From Hyphomonas sp. UBA5111 (GTDB lineage Bacteria; Pseudomonadota; Alphaproteobacteria; Caulobacterales; Hyphomonadaceae), in NCBI GenBank assembly GCA_002414505.1, contig DHZF01000099.1:1324-39345 (forward strand): DNA of 38,022 bases. The letters are read 5' to 3'. This document shows, in pieces, positions 1 to 9,298 of this stretch. Positions within the stretch are counted from its first letter, which is position 1. The number at the start of each line of letters is the position of its first letter. The position numbers and the translations under genes are program-made. Under the pieces are notes generated by a model. That model searched no databases. It saw only the letters and a program-made list of their open reading frames with translations, and was not told the DNA's origin.

Positions 1-56
1 GAACCGCCCGAATACGCCATAGGCAACACGGCATCAAGGCGCTATGTGGGCTATTC

Positions 57-512
57 ATGCCCATAACTGATCCTGAACATTTCCCGAAAACCGGCGCCCT
101 GATCGGCATCGATCCCGGCACGAAAACGCTTGGCATCGCGTCTGCCGACGGCCTGCGCATGCTGGCCAGCCCGGTCGAGACCATACCGCGCGGCAAGAAG
201 CTGGCACCTGTCCTCGATCGCTTGTTCCACCTTTATGATGATCGTGTCGCCGTTGGCATGGTGATGGGCCTGCCCCTGAATATGGACGGATCCGAAGGCC
301 CCAGAGCGCAATCGGTCAGGGCGCTTGCGTGGCACATCATGAAACACCGTGATGTGCCGATCCTGTTCCAGGATGAGCGGCTTTCGACTGTCGAAGCTGA
401 AAATGCGATGATCGAGGCTGACCTCTCCCGAAAGCGTCGCGCCGAGCGAATCGATGCCTCGGCCGCCGCCGTGATCCTCAATGACGCTCTTCAAAGACTG
501 GCCCGCGCCTGA
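57..512 (+). CDS. ruvX: RuvX/YqgF-type Holliday junction resolvase homologue / pre-16S rRNA nuclease
   Basis: This 151-residue protein has the RNase H-like fold signature of the RuvX/YqgF family. The first acidic residue lies in IGIDPGTKTLGIA (D19), followed by GLPLNMDGSEGPRA (71-84), FQDERLST (104-111) and the late acidic residue D133 in DASAAAVIL. Family members process the 5' end of pre-16S rRNA and have been proposed to cut Holliday junctions; which role applies here is not visible in sequence. The length is normal for the family. The ATG at 57 is chosen because the conserved core begins within 15 residues of it. The stop codon shares one base with the start of the next gene (TGATG), so translation is probably coupled to the permease downstream. 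Confidence 0.93.
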   Translation: MPITDPEHFPKTGALIGIDPGTKTLGIASADGLRMLASPVETIPRGKKLAPVLDRLFHLYDDRVAVGMVMGLPLNMDGSEGPRAQSVRALAWHIMKHRDVPILFQDERLSTVEAENAMIEADLSRKRRAERIDASAAAVILNDALQRLARA

Positions 513-1426
513 TGTCGGGCTTTCTCTACGCCCTGCTCCCCGTCATCGCCATCGTGACGCTCGGCCACATCCTGTCGGTTCGGAAATGGATCCCGGCCGA
601 TAGCTGGCGCGCCATCGAGCGCCTCTCCTATGTCGTCCTCTTCCCGGCCCTGATCCTTCGCACACTGGCCAACGCCCCTTTCGAGGAAGCGCCCTGGGGG
701 CTCGCCGCCGCGCTTATCCTGGCGCAGTTCGCCCTCGGCGGTGTCGGATGGCTCGCCCGGTTCCTGCCCAACATGCCGGGCCCTGCAGTCGGCTCGGTGA
801 TTCAGTCAAATGTACGCTGGAACACGATGATTGGCCTCTCCATCGGCAGCCTCCTGTTCGGCGAAGAAGGCCTCGCCCTCGTCACCATCGCCGCCGCCGT
901 AATGATTCCAACCGCCAACATTCTCTCGGTCTATGCACTGATCGCCCACGCAGACGCGCCGCACGGACCGAAGCCAAACCCTTTTGTCGCGCTGTTCAAG
1001 AACCCGATCGTGCTTGCCTGTATTGTCGGTCTGGCGCTGGCCGGCGCGAGCATCACCCTGCCACGCCTGCTGGATGACAGTCTTCGCATCCTGGGTGATG
1101 CCGCCTTGGCTCTGGGCCTGCTTTCGGCGGGCGCGGGCGTCGACCTGTCAGCCCTGCGGCGCGCCGGACCCCGCACCCTCAGCTGGTCATTGGTCAGATT
1201 GCTAGGGCTCCCGGCTTTCGCCGTTGGCTTCTGCATCCTTCTCGGCGTCACAGGCACGCCGCTCGTGATCGCCCTGATCTGCGCGGCTACGCCAACCGCC
1301 ACCAGCTCCTACATCCTTGCCAAGGAACTGGGCGGCGACGCGGCGCTTTCAGCCAATCTGATTGCCGTCGAAACGGTCCTCGCGATGATTACGCTCCCGG
1401 CCCTCTACCTGCTTCTCACACTCTGA
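512..1426 (+). CDS. AEC-family (auxin efflux carrier-like) transporter
   Basis: This is a 304-residue, strongly hydrophobic inner-membrane protein with about ten predicted membrane segments in the two-repeat layout of the AEC/Mem_trans family. It begins [15 protein letters not shown] and has a short loop containing NVRWNTMIG before the middle segments. Family members move small organic anions such as malate or malonate, but the substrate cannot be read from this sequence. Its ATG shares one base with the ruvX stop, and pyrB follows after a short gap, so it is probably co-transcribed with both. A transporter in this position is not a fixed part of the pyrimidine operon, so its placement is no strong guide to substrate. 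Confidence 0.85.
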   Translation: MSGFLYALLPVIAIVTLGHILSVRKWIPADSWRAIERLSYVVLFPALILRTLANAPFEEAPWGLAAALILAQFALGGVGWLARFLPNMPGPAVGSVIQSNVRWNTMIGLSIGSLLFGEEGLALVTIAAAVMIPTANILSVYALIAHADAPHGPKPNPFVALFKNPIVLACIVGLALAGASITLPRLLDDSLRILGDAALALGLLSAGAGVDLSALRRAGPRTLSWSLVRLLGLPAFAVGFCILLGVTGTPLVIALICAATPTATSSYILAKELGGDAALSANLIAVETVLAMITLPALYLLLTL

Positions 1427-1482
1427 CCCTCTTGCCCCGACTCGGAAACGCGCCTAAACCGCCGAAAATCGAAAGGGCCTCC

Positions 1483-2430
1483 ATGAGCAAGGCGGCAATC
1501 CATTACTCCTTCGACCACGAGCATTTGCTGGGCATTGATGGCCTTCACCCGCTCGATCTCACTCATATTCTCGATCTGGCAAACGACTATGCCGAAGCGA
1601 CCCGGTCCGGAAAACGCGCCGATCCGGTCCTGTCCGGAAAGACGGTCGTAAATCTCTTCTTCGAGAACTCGACCCGCACCATGAGCAGCTTCGAGATCGC
1701 CGCCCGTCGGCTTGGCGCTGACGTCGTCTCGATGCCAGTGGCGCAGTCTTCCGTGAAGAAGGGCGAAACGCTGATCGACACGGCGATGACGCTGAACGCC
1801 ATGAAACCGGACGTGCTGGTGGTCAGGCACTCGGCCTCCGGCGGGGCAAAGCTGCTCTCCCGCAAGGTCGATTGCGCCGTAATCAATGCCGGCGATGGCA
1901 CGCATGAACACCCGACCCAGGGCCTGCTCGACACGCTGACCATCCGCCGCAACAAGGGCCGGGTCGAGGGGCTCAAAGTCGTCATTTGCGGCGACATTGT
2001 CCATTCGCGCGTCGCCCGCTCGACCACGCTGGCGCTGCACCTGCTCGGCGCGGAAGTGCATCTCTGCGCACCCAGCACGCTGATGCCATCCGGCACCGAG
2101 ACATGGGGCGCCGCCTCGGCCACATCTGATTTCGACGCTGCGCTGGAAGGCGCAGATGTCGTCATGATGCTCCGTCTCCAGCTGGAGCGCATGGATGGCG
2201 CCTATTTGCCGAGCCGGCGGGAATATTTCCGATACTTCGGCCTGACTGAGGAACGCCTCAATCATGCGAAGGCGGACGCCATCGTCATGCACCCCGGCCC
2301 GATGAACCGCGGCATCGAGATCGAGAGCGCCATCGCGGATGGTGAGCGTTCGGTGATTACCGAACAGGTTGAAATGGGCGTCGCGGTCCGTGAAGCCGTG
2401 CTCCACTTGCTGGCAGGAGGCCGTCCATGA
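1483..2430 (+). CDS. pyrB: Aspartate carbamoyltransferase catalytic subunit
   Basis: The enzyme catalyses the committed step of pyrimidine synthesis: carbamoyl phosphate plus aspartate gives N-carbamoyl-aspartate. The carbamoyl-phosphate site FFENSTRT (about residues 59-66), HEHPTQG (141-147) and the C-terminal MHPGPMNRG motif are all intact. The frame is open from a TTG at 1432, but the ATG at 1483 is preferred: it has a purine-rich GAAAGGG at 1471-1477 and gives a family-normal 315-residue protein. The stop overlaps the start of the dihydroorotase-like gene (ATGA), which implies coupled translation. In several bacteria the catalytic chain forms a complex with a dihydroorotase or pseudo-dihydroorotase chain. 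The partner here appears to be of the inactive kind. Confidence 0.96.
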   Translation: MSKAAIHYSFDHEHLLGIDGLHPLDLTHILDLANDYAEATRSGKRADPVLSGKTVVNLFFENSTRTMSSFEIAARRLGADVVSMPVAQSSVKKGETLIDTAMTLNAMKPDVLVVRHSASGGAKLLSRKVDCAVINAGDGTHEHPTQGLLDTLTIRRNKGRVEGLKVVICGDIVHSRVARSTTLALHLLGAEVHLCAPSTLMPSGTETWGAASATSDFDAALEGADVVMMLRLQLERMDGAYLPSRREYFRYFGLTEERLNHAKADAIVMHPGPMNRGIEIESAIADGERSVITEQVEMGVAVREAVLHLLAGGRP

Positions 2431-3707
2431 GCCTGTCCATCTTCAATGCCCGCCTGCTCGACCCTGCCTCCGGAACAGACGAAGTCGGCGCCATCCTCAT
2501 CGAAGAGGGTTGCATCACGGCGATCTCGCCGGGCGCAACCGGTGCTCACAAGGGCGCAAGCGAAACCCTCGATGCGGGCGGTCTCTGCCTTGCGCCGGGC
2601 CTGATCGATCTGCGCGTAAAGACCGGCGAGCCGGGCGACGAACAAAAGGAAACACTTGCAACAGCGTCCCGCGCGGCTGTGGCTGGCGGTGTGACCAGCC
2701 TGGTCGTCATGCCGGATACCAAGCCGGTCGTGGATGATGTCGCGCTGGTCCGCTATATTTCAGACCGTGCCAAGGTCAGTGCAAAAGCGCGCATCTATGC
2801 CGCGGGTGCGCTCACGACCGGCCTTGAAGGCAAGGCCATGGCAGAAATCGGCCTGATGGCTGATGCCGGCGCAGTCCTGTTCACCAATGGCGATGCCCCG
2901 ATTGGCGACCCGTCCATCCTGAAGCGCGCGATGACCTATGCCGCCAGCCGTGGCGCTATCGTCATGTCCCGTCCGGATGACAATGCCCTGAAGGGTTCCG
3001 GCGTCATGAATGCGGGAGCATTTGCGGCTCGCAAGGGCCTGTCTGGTATCCCGAAAGAAGCCGAATGGATCGGTGCGGCGCGTGACCTGATGCTTGCTGA
3101 GGCCACCGGATGCACGCTGATCCTTGATCAGGTATCGACCCCGCGCACGCTTGAACTGGTGGCAGATTCCCGCGCTCGTGGCGCGAGCGTTTTCACGACT
3201 ATCGCCGCCCATTCCCTGTTCTTCAACGAACTCGACGTCGGTGACTATCTCACCTATTGCAAGGTCAATCCGCCCTTCCGGGACGAGGACACGCGCCTGG
3301 CCATGATCGCCGCCCTGAAGGCAGGCGAGATCGACGCTGTGGTGTCCGCACATGACCCGCAACCGCCGGAAGAAAAACGATTGCCCTTCGGCGAGGCGAG
3401 CTTTGGCGCGGCAGGCCTCGAAACCACACTGTCAGCCCTGCTCAGCCTCGTGCACGACGGCCCGCTGACACTCCTGGAGGCGCTTGCACCACTCACTTCC
3501 AGACCGGCGGACATGATTGGATTGCCAGAAGGGCGCCTCTCTGAAGGGACGCCTGCAGATTTCATCCTGTTCGATCCGAACAAGCCCTGGCTCTGCGAAC
3601 GTGAGCACCTTCTGTCCAGATCAACCAATTCCCCCTTCGACGGCCGACGACTTCAGGGCCGGGTCCTGAAGACCTTTGTCGGGGGCGAACAGGTCTTTGC
3701 GCGGTAA
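2427..3707 (+). CDS. pyrC: Dihydroorotase-like protein (probable non-catalytic PyrC/PyrX homologue)
   Basis: This 426-residue amidohydrolase-fold protein lies directly behind pyrB with a 4-nt overlap. The overall dihydroorotase framework is clear: an LAPGLIDL strand, a MPDT segment at 95-98, GVMNAGAFA at 192-200 and VVSAHDPQ late in the chain. The metal-binding residues are not there. Where active enzymes have DxHxHxREPG, this protein has [10 protein letters not shown] (61-70), so both histidines and the substrate arginine are replaced. The later histidine near 181 is Ser, and the third histidine region reads ILDQVST. Family knowledge: some bacteria carry such pseudo-dihydroorotases, which are needed to assemble or stabilise PyrB while a separate PyrC does the chemistry. 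I infer the same here. Databases often label this group simply dihydroorotase. Confidence 0.88.
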   Translation: MSLSIFNARLLDPASGTDEVGAILIEEGCITAISPGATGAHKGASETLDAGGLCLAPGLIDLRVKTGEPGDEQKETLATASRAAVAGGVTSLVVMPDTKPVVDDVALVRYISDRAKVSAKARIYAAGALTTGLEGKAMAEIGLMADAGAVLFTNGDAPIGDPSILKRAMTYAASRGAIVMSRPDDNALKGSGVMNAGAFAARKGLSGIPKEAEWIGAARDLMLAEATGCTLILDQVSTPRTLELVADSRARGASVFTTIAAHSLFFNELDVGDYLTYCKVNPPFRDEDTRLAMIAALKAGEIDAVVSAHDPQPPEEKRLPFGEASFGAAGLETTLSALLSLVHDGPLTLLEALAPLTSRPADMIGLPEGRLSEGTPADFILFDPNKPWLCEREHLLSRSTNSPFDGRRLQGRVLKTFVGGEQVFAR

Positions 3708-3775
3708 CAAGACCGGGCCTTGCCCCCTGCCGGTTCCATTCGTAGAATTTTCAATTGGGAATTGAGGAGATCCAT

Positions 3776-4396
3776 ATGACAGCTGAGCTGGCATTCCCCC
3801 TGGCAGCGCTCTGCGGCTATCTCGCCGGCTCGATTCCGTTCGGCCTGCTCCTCATACGTGCGGCGGGCCTCGGCGATATCCGGTCCATCGGGTCTGGAAA
3901 CATTGGTGCAACGAATGTACTGCGCACCGGGCGCAAGGATCTCGCGCTCGCTACCCTCCTCCTGGACAGCCTCAAGGCCGGCTTGGTCGCACTTGCATTC
4001 GGCATGTTTGCCGGGCGTGAAGTCGGCTTCGTGGCAGGCGCCTTCGCTTTCATCGGACACTGCTATCCCATCTGGCTCGGCTTCAAGGGCGGCAAGGGCG
4101 TCGCGACCTATGCCGGCCTGTTGCCCTTCGTCTCCTTGCCCGGTTTCTACGTAGCGGCGCCGATATGGCTTGGCCTGTTTGCGCTGACCCGCATCTCCTC
4201 GCTCGCGGCATTGACGGCTGCGGCCCTTGTCCCGCCGGGTGCCTGGTTGCTCGGGGAACGGAACATGTTCATTATTGGCGGGCTCGCCCTGTTGTCACTT
4301 TTTGTGTTCTGGACGCACCGCACCAATCTCGGCCGCCTTCTGAGGGGTGAGGAGCCCAAATTCGGCACCAAGAAAACGGCAGACCCGAACGCATGA
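3776..4396 (+). CDS. plsY: Glycerol-3-phosphate acyltransferase PlsY
   Basis: This inner-membrane enzyme transfers an acyl group from acyl-phosphate to glycerol-3-phosphate in the first step of phospholipid synthesis. The 206-residue protein is a multi-span membrane protein with the PlsY motifs GSGNIGATN (39-47) and GHCYPIWLGFKGGKG (94-108), which form the active site. The frame also opens from a TTG at 3755, but the ATG at 3776 has an excellent ribosome binding site, GAGGAG at 3764-3769 with a 6-nt spacer, so that start is used. Its stop overlaps the dprA start (ATGA). The plsY-dprA pairing is widespread in proteobacteria. Confidence 0.95.
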   Translation: MTAELAFPLAALCGYLAGSIPFGLLLIRAAGLGDIRSIGSGNIGATNVLRTGRKDLALATLLLDSLKAGLVALAFGMFAGREVGFVAGAFAFIGHCYPIWLGFKGGKGVATYAGLLPFVSLPGFYVAAPIWLGLFALTRISSLAALTAAALVPPGAWLLGERNMFIIGGLALLSLFVFWTHRTNLGRLLRGEEPKFGTKKTADPNA

Positions 4397-5499
4397 CGCC
4401 CACGCGTCCTCTCAGTGATGCCGAGCGTATCGACTGGGTGAGGCTCGCGCGCACACCGAATATCGGCCCGGTCACCTTTTTCCAGCTGCTGCGCAAATTC
4501 AAATCGGCCGGGGCCGCGCTGGAGGGCCTGCCAGAACTGACGCGCAAGAGCGGTCGGGGCCGTGAACTGGTCCCTCCGGCCATCGCCGATATGGAACGCG
4601 AGCTGGACCTGACACGGAAATATGGCGCGCAAGTGATCGCCAGTTGCGAGCCTGCCTATCCGGCCCTGCTGAAAGCCCTCGACCCGCCGCCGCCCATCCT
4701 GACGGCTCTTGGCAAGATCGACCTCGCCACAAAGCCCACTGTCGCCATTGTCGGCGCGCGGAATGCTTCCGCAGCCGGTCGCAAGCTCGCCAGGGACATT
4801 GCGTCAGAGCTGGGACGCGCCGGCTTCGTCACCGTTTCCGGACTGGCCCTCGGAATTGACGGCGAGGCGCACGCTGCCAGCCTCGCAACAGGAACCATCG
4901 CCGTTCTCGGCGGCGCAGTGGATCATGTCTATCCGCCTCAGCATGACCGGCTCTACGCGGAAATAGCGGCGAAAGGACTGATCCTGTCCGAAAGCCCGTT
5001 CGGCTATCGCGCCAAGGCGCAGGATTTCCCACGCCGCAACAGGATCATCACAGGCCTGTCGCGCGGCGTTGTGGTCGTCGAGGCCGCCGAACGGTCCGGC
5101 TCGCTCATCTCTGCACGCATGGCCGGAGAACAGGGGCGCGATGTCATGGCGGTGCCCGGCTCGCCCCTTGATCCGAGGTCTGCGGGCACGAATCATCTGA
5201 TCCGGCAGGGCGCGACGCTGGTCCGGCACGCAGACGATATTCTCGAAATACTGGAAAGCCTCTCCTTTTCAGGCGTGGCCGCGACAGGGGACCTGTTCGA
5301 GGGCTCGCCGGACCCCGAGCTTCCGGCTGACCTGCTTGCCCGGATTCAGCAGGCCTTGTCCCCGCATCCCATGCCCTTGGACGAAATTGCCCGCGCCGCA
5401 GGGGCCACACCCGCGCAGTGCGCCGCTGCCCTGATGGAACTGGAACTGGCCGGGGATGCCATTACGCTACCGGGCGGGTTGGCCTCGCGCGCTTTCTAA
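4393..5499 (+). CDS. dprA: DNA-processing protein DprA (natural transformation)
   Basis: DprA binds incoming single-stranded DNA and loads RecA during natural transformation. The 368-residue protein has the central Rossmann-like domain with VGARNAS (120-126), SGLALGID (149-156), GGAVDHVYPPQH and FPRRNRIITGLS. It has an N-terminal helix-hairpin-like region and a C-terminal winged-helix segment from about residue 305. The length and motif order are typical. It overlaps plsY by four bases. topA, which often follows dprA in alphaproteobacteria, is not present; lptD follows instead after a short gap. Possession of dprA does not by itself show that the organism is competent. Confidence 0.94.
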   Translation: MTPTRPLSDAERIDWVRLARTPNIGPVTFFQLLRKFKSAGAALEGLPELTRKSGRGRELVPPAIADMERELDLTRKYGAQVIASCEPAYPALLKALDPPPPILTALGKIDLATKPTVAIVGARNASAAGRKLARDIASELGRAGFVTVSGLALGIDGEAHAASLATGTIAVLGGAVDHVYPPQHDRLYAEIAAKGLILSESPFGYRAKAQDFPRRNRIITGLSRGVVVVEAAERSGSLISARMAGEQGRDVMAVPGSPLDPRSAGTNHLIRQGATLVRHADDILEILESLSFSGVAATGDLFEGSPDPELPADLLARIQQALSPHPMPLDEIARAAGATPAQCAAALMELELAGDAITLPGGLASRAF

Positions 5500-5557
5500 T
5501 CCCGCCTGTGTCGTGGGCGCATCGTCAGAAACATGAAAAATCAGCCGGAATCGTCTC

Positions 5558-7855
5558 ATGGCTGGACGATTCCCGCCTTCCTCTCTAAGCCTCCCAATGG
5601 AACTGAGTGACGGCGCAGCGCAGAAGCGCCGGATCCGGCGTTCAGAAACAGCTGTAAGGGTACGCGTTTTGGCAAAATGGCATCATGTTGCGGCCGCACT
5701 TGGATTGGCGGCCTCTCTCCCTTGGTACGCCATTGCCCAGGAAGACCCTGCCAGTCCGCAACCTGCCCAGCCAGACGAGCGCGTCGTCCTGGAAGCGGAC
5801 TATGTCTACGAAGTCCGCGACGAGAACAAGCTCGTTGCCGAAGGGAATGTGGAAGCCCTCTATCAGGGGCGCATCCTGCGGGCCGACAAGTTGGTCTACG
5901 ACCGGACAACCGAAAAAGTCCGCGCCAGCGGCAATGTCATTATTATCGATGAAACGGGCAGCCAGCAATTCGCGGACGAAATCGAAGTCGATTCCACGCT
6001 AGAAGATGGTTACGCAATCGGATTTTCCGCGCGGCTCGATCAAGGCGCCACAGTTGCGGCAAACTCCGCGATCCGCCAGTCAAATGGCGTGAACGCGTTG
6101 GATCAGGTGGTCTACACCGCCTGTCCGGTCTGCGAGGAAGACAAGACCCCGACCTGGTCCGTCCGGGCCCGGCGCGCCGTGCTGGACCAGGAAAGCCAGA
6201 TGATTTCCTATCGCGATGCCGTGATTGAGGTTGCGGGCATCCCGGTATTCTATTTTCCCTTTCTCGCGCATCCGGATCCTACGTCCGAACGGCGGTCAGG
6301 CCTCCTGATCCCGTCTGCCGGAAATTCGTCAAAACTCGGCCTGTTCTACCAGCAGCCTTACTACTGGGCTTTGTCGGAATCTTCCGAACTGACCATCTCG
6401 CCCATGGTCTCACAGAATGTGAATCCCTTGCTGGAGCTGGACTATCGCAAACGGTTCTATTCCGGCGCGATCAATATCAATACGAGTTTCACCAATGAGC
6501 AGGATTTCGACAGCGATGGCGAACTGTTCGGGGAAGAGAAGCTGCGGGGACACATCTATGGCAGCGGCCTGTTTGCCATCAACAATGAATGGAAATGGGG
6601 GTTTGGTGTCGAGCACCAGACAGACGACTTGTATGACCGGCGCTATGATCTGGACGGCCAGAATGAACAGCGCGGGCTCTATGCCAGCCAACCCCGCCGC
6701 CTGCTTTCGCAACTGTTCGCGATTGGGCAGGGTGACAATTACTACTCGGATGTGGCCCTTCTGAAGTTCCAGGGCCTGCGCGAGTACGATGATGACGGCG
6801 AATTGCCGACGGCCCTGCCCGTTTTCTATGGCGAAAAATACTGGGACCTTGGCAATATGGGCTTTGCCAGTGTGAACGCGTCCAGTGCCATCCTGAGTCG
6901 CGATCTCGGCGAAGACAGCCATCGTGTCAGCGTCGGTGCAGACTGGACTGACCTGAATATCCTGCCGGGCGGCTTCACGTTCGAACAATTTGCCGAGGTC
7001 CGGGCTGATTATTACGGCTTGGACGAAGATGTTTCCGGTGAAGAGAGCGTCTCCCGTGCCGTGGGCAATGTCGGCGGCAAGCTTGCCTATCCCATGATCC
7101 GCCCCGGCAAGACAGTCGATCTCATGATCGAACCAGCCATCATGGCAGCGTGGGGCCTGTCCAATGTGAATGATGATGCAATCCCGAACGAAGACAGCCT
7201 GCTCTATGAAGCCGATGAATCCTCGCTGTTCGAGGCCAACGGATTCGGTGCCTTCGACCTGTATGAAGGAGATGGGAAACTCGCGGCGGGCATCACCACG
7301 CGTGCGGTTTGGAAAAACGGTCCGGACCTGAGCGCCACAGTCGGCAAGCGCTGGCGCTCCAGACCGGATGATTCCTTCGATGCGATCAGCAATCTCGACG
7401 GAACTTCATCAGACTGGTTGATCTCTGCAACCGCAGATTTCGGGAGTCTGTTGCGTGTGGACACTCGCGCCCGCCTGGACGAAGACGGCTTCAGCCTGAA
7501 CCGGATCGATGCCAAATTATCTTCAAATTACAAGCGCTTGCGCGCCGTGGTACAATATTACAAGGTGGATGAGCGTATCGCGATCAGCGGCGGAGGCGAT
7601 GAAGGCATTTTGCTCCGCGGGGAAGTCAGAGTCACGGATCAGTATTCCGTCTTCTTCGGGCAGCTGCGCGACATCGAATCCAATCTCAATGCCCGGCAAG
7701 AATACGGTATTGCGTTCGAGGACGAATGTTCGCGATTTGAAATTGTCTACCAGCGCTCGGAATTGCAGGACCGCACACTCGGCCCGGAAGAAAATATCCA
7801 ATTCCGCTTCTCCCTGAAAACCATTGGAGATTTCGGATCTAGCGAATTCGATTGA
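5558..7855 (+). CDS. lptD: LPS-assembly protein LptD (outer-membrane LPS insertase)
   Basis: LptD is the outer-membrane beta-barrel that, with LptE, inserts lipopolysaccharide into the outer leaflet. The open frame codes for up to 765 residues: a basic n-region, a hydrophobic signal segment (about 43-60, ending AIAQ), an LptA-like periplasmic domain (about 78-175) and a long C-terminal barrel rich in alternating aromatic/polar strands. A CPVC pair at 189/192 and C724 are candidates for the disulfides needed for LptD maturation. The start is uncertain. ATG 5558 is the outermost, with GGAA 7 nt upstream. ATG 5597 lacks a clear ribosome site. TTG 5669, with AAGGG 8 nt upstream, would give the most compact signal peptide. 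It heads the conserved lptD-surA-pdxA-rsmA order. Confidence 0.93.
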   Translation: MAGRFPPSSLSLPMELSDGAAQKRRIRRSETAVRVRVLAKWHHVAAALGLAASLPWYAIAQEDPASPQPAQPDERVVLEADYVYEVRDENKLVAEGNVEALYQGRILRADKLVYDRTTEKVRASGNVIIIDETGSQQFADEIEVDSTLEDGYAIGFSARLDQGATVAANSAIRQSNGVNALDQVVYTACPVCEEDKTPTWSVRARRAVLDQESQMISYRDAVIEVAGIPVFYFPFLAHPDPTSERRSGLLIPSAGNSSKLGLFYQQPYYWALSESSELTISPMVSQNVNPLLELDYRKRFYSGAININTSFTNEQDFDSDGELFGEEKLRGHIYGSGLFAINNEWKWGFGVEHQTDDLYDRRYDLDGQNEQRGLYASQPRRLLSQLFAIGQGDNYYSDVALLKFQGLREYDDDGELPTALPVFYGEKYWDLGNMGFASVNASSAILSRDLGEDSHRVSVGADWTDLNILPGGFTFEQFAEVRADYYGLDEDVSGEESVSRAVGNVGGKLAYPMIRPGKTVDLMIEPAIMAAWGLSNVNDDAIPNEDSLLYEADESSLFEANGFGAFDLYEGDGKLAAGITTRAVWKNGPDLSATVGKRWRSRPDDSFDAISNLDGTSSDWLISATADFGSLLRVDTRARLDEDGFSLNRIDAKLSSNYKRLRAVVQYYKVDERIAISGGGDEGILLRGEVRVTDQYSVFFGQLRDIESNLNARQEYGIAFEDECSRFEIVYQRSELQDRTLGPEENIQFRFSLKTIGDFGSSEFD

Positions 7856-8015
7856 TTCGGCCCTCTCAGGTTGAGATCGCGGTTTCACCTTCCCCTAAAT
7901 TTCCGTAAGAATTCAGGGGAGACTGCCCTGATCCGTTGCGCAGGATTCTAGGACTTGTATGGTCCGCCAGTATAATTGCCACGGGGCCCGGCTGGGCACT
8001 CAACGGAGGCCATTT

Positions 8016-9260
8016 ATGGTTCGTCAGATTTTCGCCGCTGTCCTTCTCTCGGCCCTTCCGGTCGGGTACACCGCGACCGCGCAAGATACCGGCGCACAGG
8101 AGCGTCTGGCGCTGGAAGGCGTCGCCGCGATCGTGAACGACCAGCCAATTTCCTATTCCGACGTGCGCCAGCGCGCGCGGCTCCTGCTGCTTAGCCTGGG
8201 CGGCCAGCAACCGTCGCAAGAACAGATTCAGCAGATTACGGGACAGGCGCTTGAACAGCTGATCGACGAACGGCTCCAGCTTGAAAAGGCAGCCGAATTC
8301 GAAATGGAGATCGCGCCGGAAGAGATCAATTCCGCGGTGGACGACATGGCACGTCAATCGGGCGCCACGGGCGACCAGCTCAAGCAGCAATTGCTGGCAG
8401 CTGGCGTGAACCCGGCCAGCCTTGAAGAGCAGATGCGCGCAGAGATCGCCTGGAGCCGCGTGATGAGCGGTCTGTACGGGTCCCGCATCCGGATTTCCGA
8501 CAACCAGGTCGACGACCAGTTGAACCGGGTGCGCAGCTCTCTGCAGGAAACCCAGTACCGCATCTCGGAAATCTTCCTCTATGCGCCTGATGAGGAAACC
8601 AAGTCCCAGGCGCTGCAAGCGGCCAGTTCCATCATCGAACAGCTCAATCAGGGCGCCGATTTCCGCATTGCCGCCCAGCGCATTTCGTCTGCGCCAACTT
8701 CCGCGACGGGCGGCGATATGGGCTGGATTTCCACTGGTGACCTCGACCCGGCCCTTGCCCAGGCGGTCGAAGACGCGCCGGGACCGGGCATCGTTGGACC
8801 GGTCTCCATCGAAAATGGCATCTACATCCTGAACCTCGCCAGCAAGCGCGAGCCGGCCAAGCTGACCACCAAGGTCGATCTTATTCGCCTGCAGGTGACG
8901 GATGGCAACGCCCCTGATCTTGAGGCCGCCATGGAGGCGATCGAGACCTGTGAGGACGTGCAGAGCGTCTCCAACTCAAAGTCCAATCTGCGCCATGCCG
9001 ACCTGACAGACATCGACGTTGAGGAACTTGGTGCCGAAGGCAAGGATCTGGTGCTCGCAACGGAAGTGGGCCAGCCCACGGAGATTTTTGCGGCAGGTCA
9101 GGGTCTTGCCGTCATGTATGTCTGCCGCCGCGAAGATGGCGCCGAGGCTCTGCCGTCCCGCGACGACCTGAAGGGCCGCCTCAAGGACCAGGAACTCAGC
9201 ATGATCTCCGAACGTGAGCTGCGCGATATGCGCCGCGAAGCGACGATTATCTATCGCTAG
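8016..9260 (+). CDS. surA: SurA-like periplasmic chaperone / peptidyl-prolyl isomerase
   Basis: This periplasmic chaperone helps outer-membrane proteins such as LptD to fold. The 414-residue protein has a signal peptide (about 1-23, ending TATAQ), a SurA N-terminal chaperone domain (about 33-165) and a single parvulin-type PPIase domain (about 181-278, with QYRISEIFL and GGDMGW at 232-237). E. coli SurA has two parvulin domains; one recognisable copy here, followed by a divergent C-terminal stretch, is common in alphaproteobacteria. The ATG at 8016 is chosen over the upstream ATG at 7959 because GGAGG at 8005-8009 sits 6 nt before it and the signal peptide starts there. It lies 160 nt downstream of lptD. 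Confidence 0.9.
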   Translation: MVRQIFAAVLLSALPVGYTATAQDTGAQERLALEGVAAIVNDQPISYSDVRQRARLLLLSLGGQQPSQEQIQQITGQALEQLIDERLQLEKAAEFEMEIAPEEINSAVDDMARQSGATGDQLKQQLLAAGVNPASLEEQMRAEIAWSRVMSGLYGSRIRISDNQVDDQLNRVRSSLQETQYRISEIFLYAPDEETKSQALQAASSIIEQLNQGADFRIAAQRISSAPTSATGGDMGWISTGDLDPALAQAVEDAPGPGIVGPVSIENGIYILNLASKREPAKLTTKVDLIRLQVTDGNAPDLEAAMEAIETCEDVQSVSNSKSNLRHADLTDIDVEELGAEGKDLVLATEVGQPTEIFAAGQGLAVMYVCRREDGAEALPSRDDLKGRLKDQELSMISERELRDMRREATIIYR

Positions 9261-9298
9261 GCCTTGCAAGGCTTGCTGTTTGGGTGAAAACCGCCTGA

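Noticed and set aside
1405..2406. 333-residue open frame antisense to pyrB
   Set aside because: It is a codon-bias shadow of pyrB with no family features.
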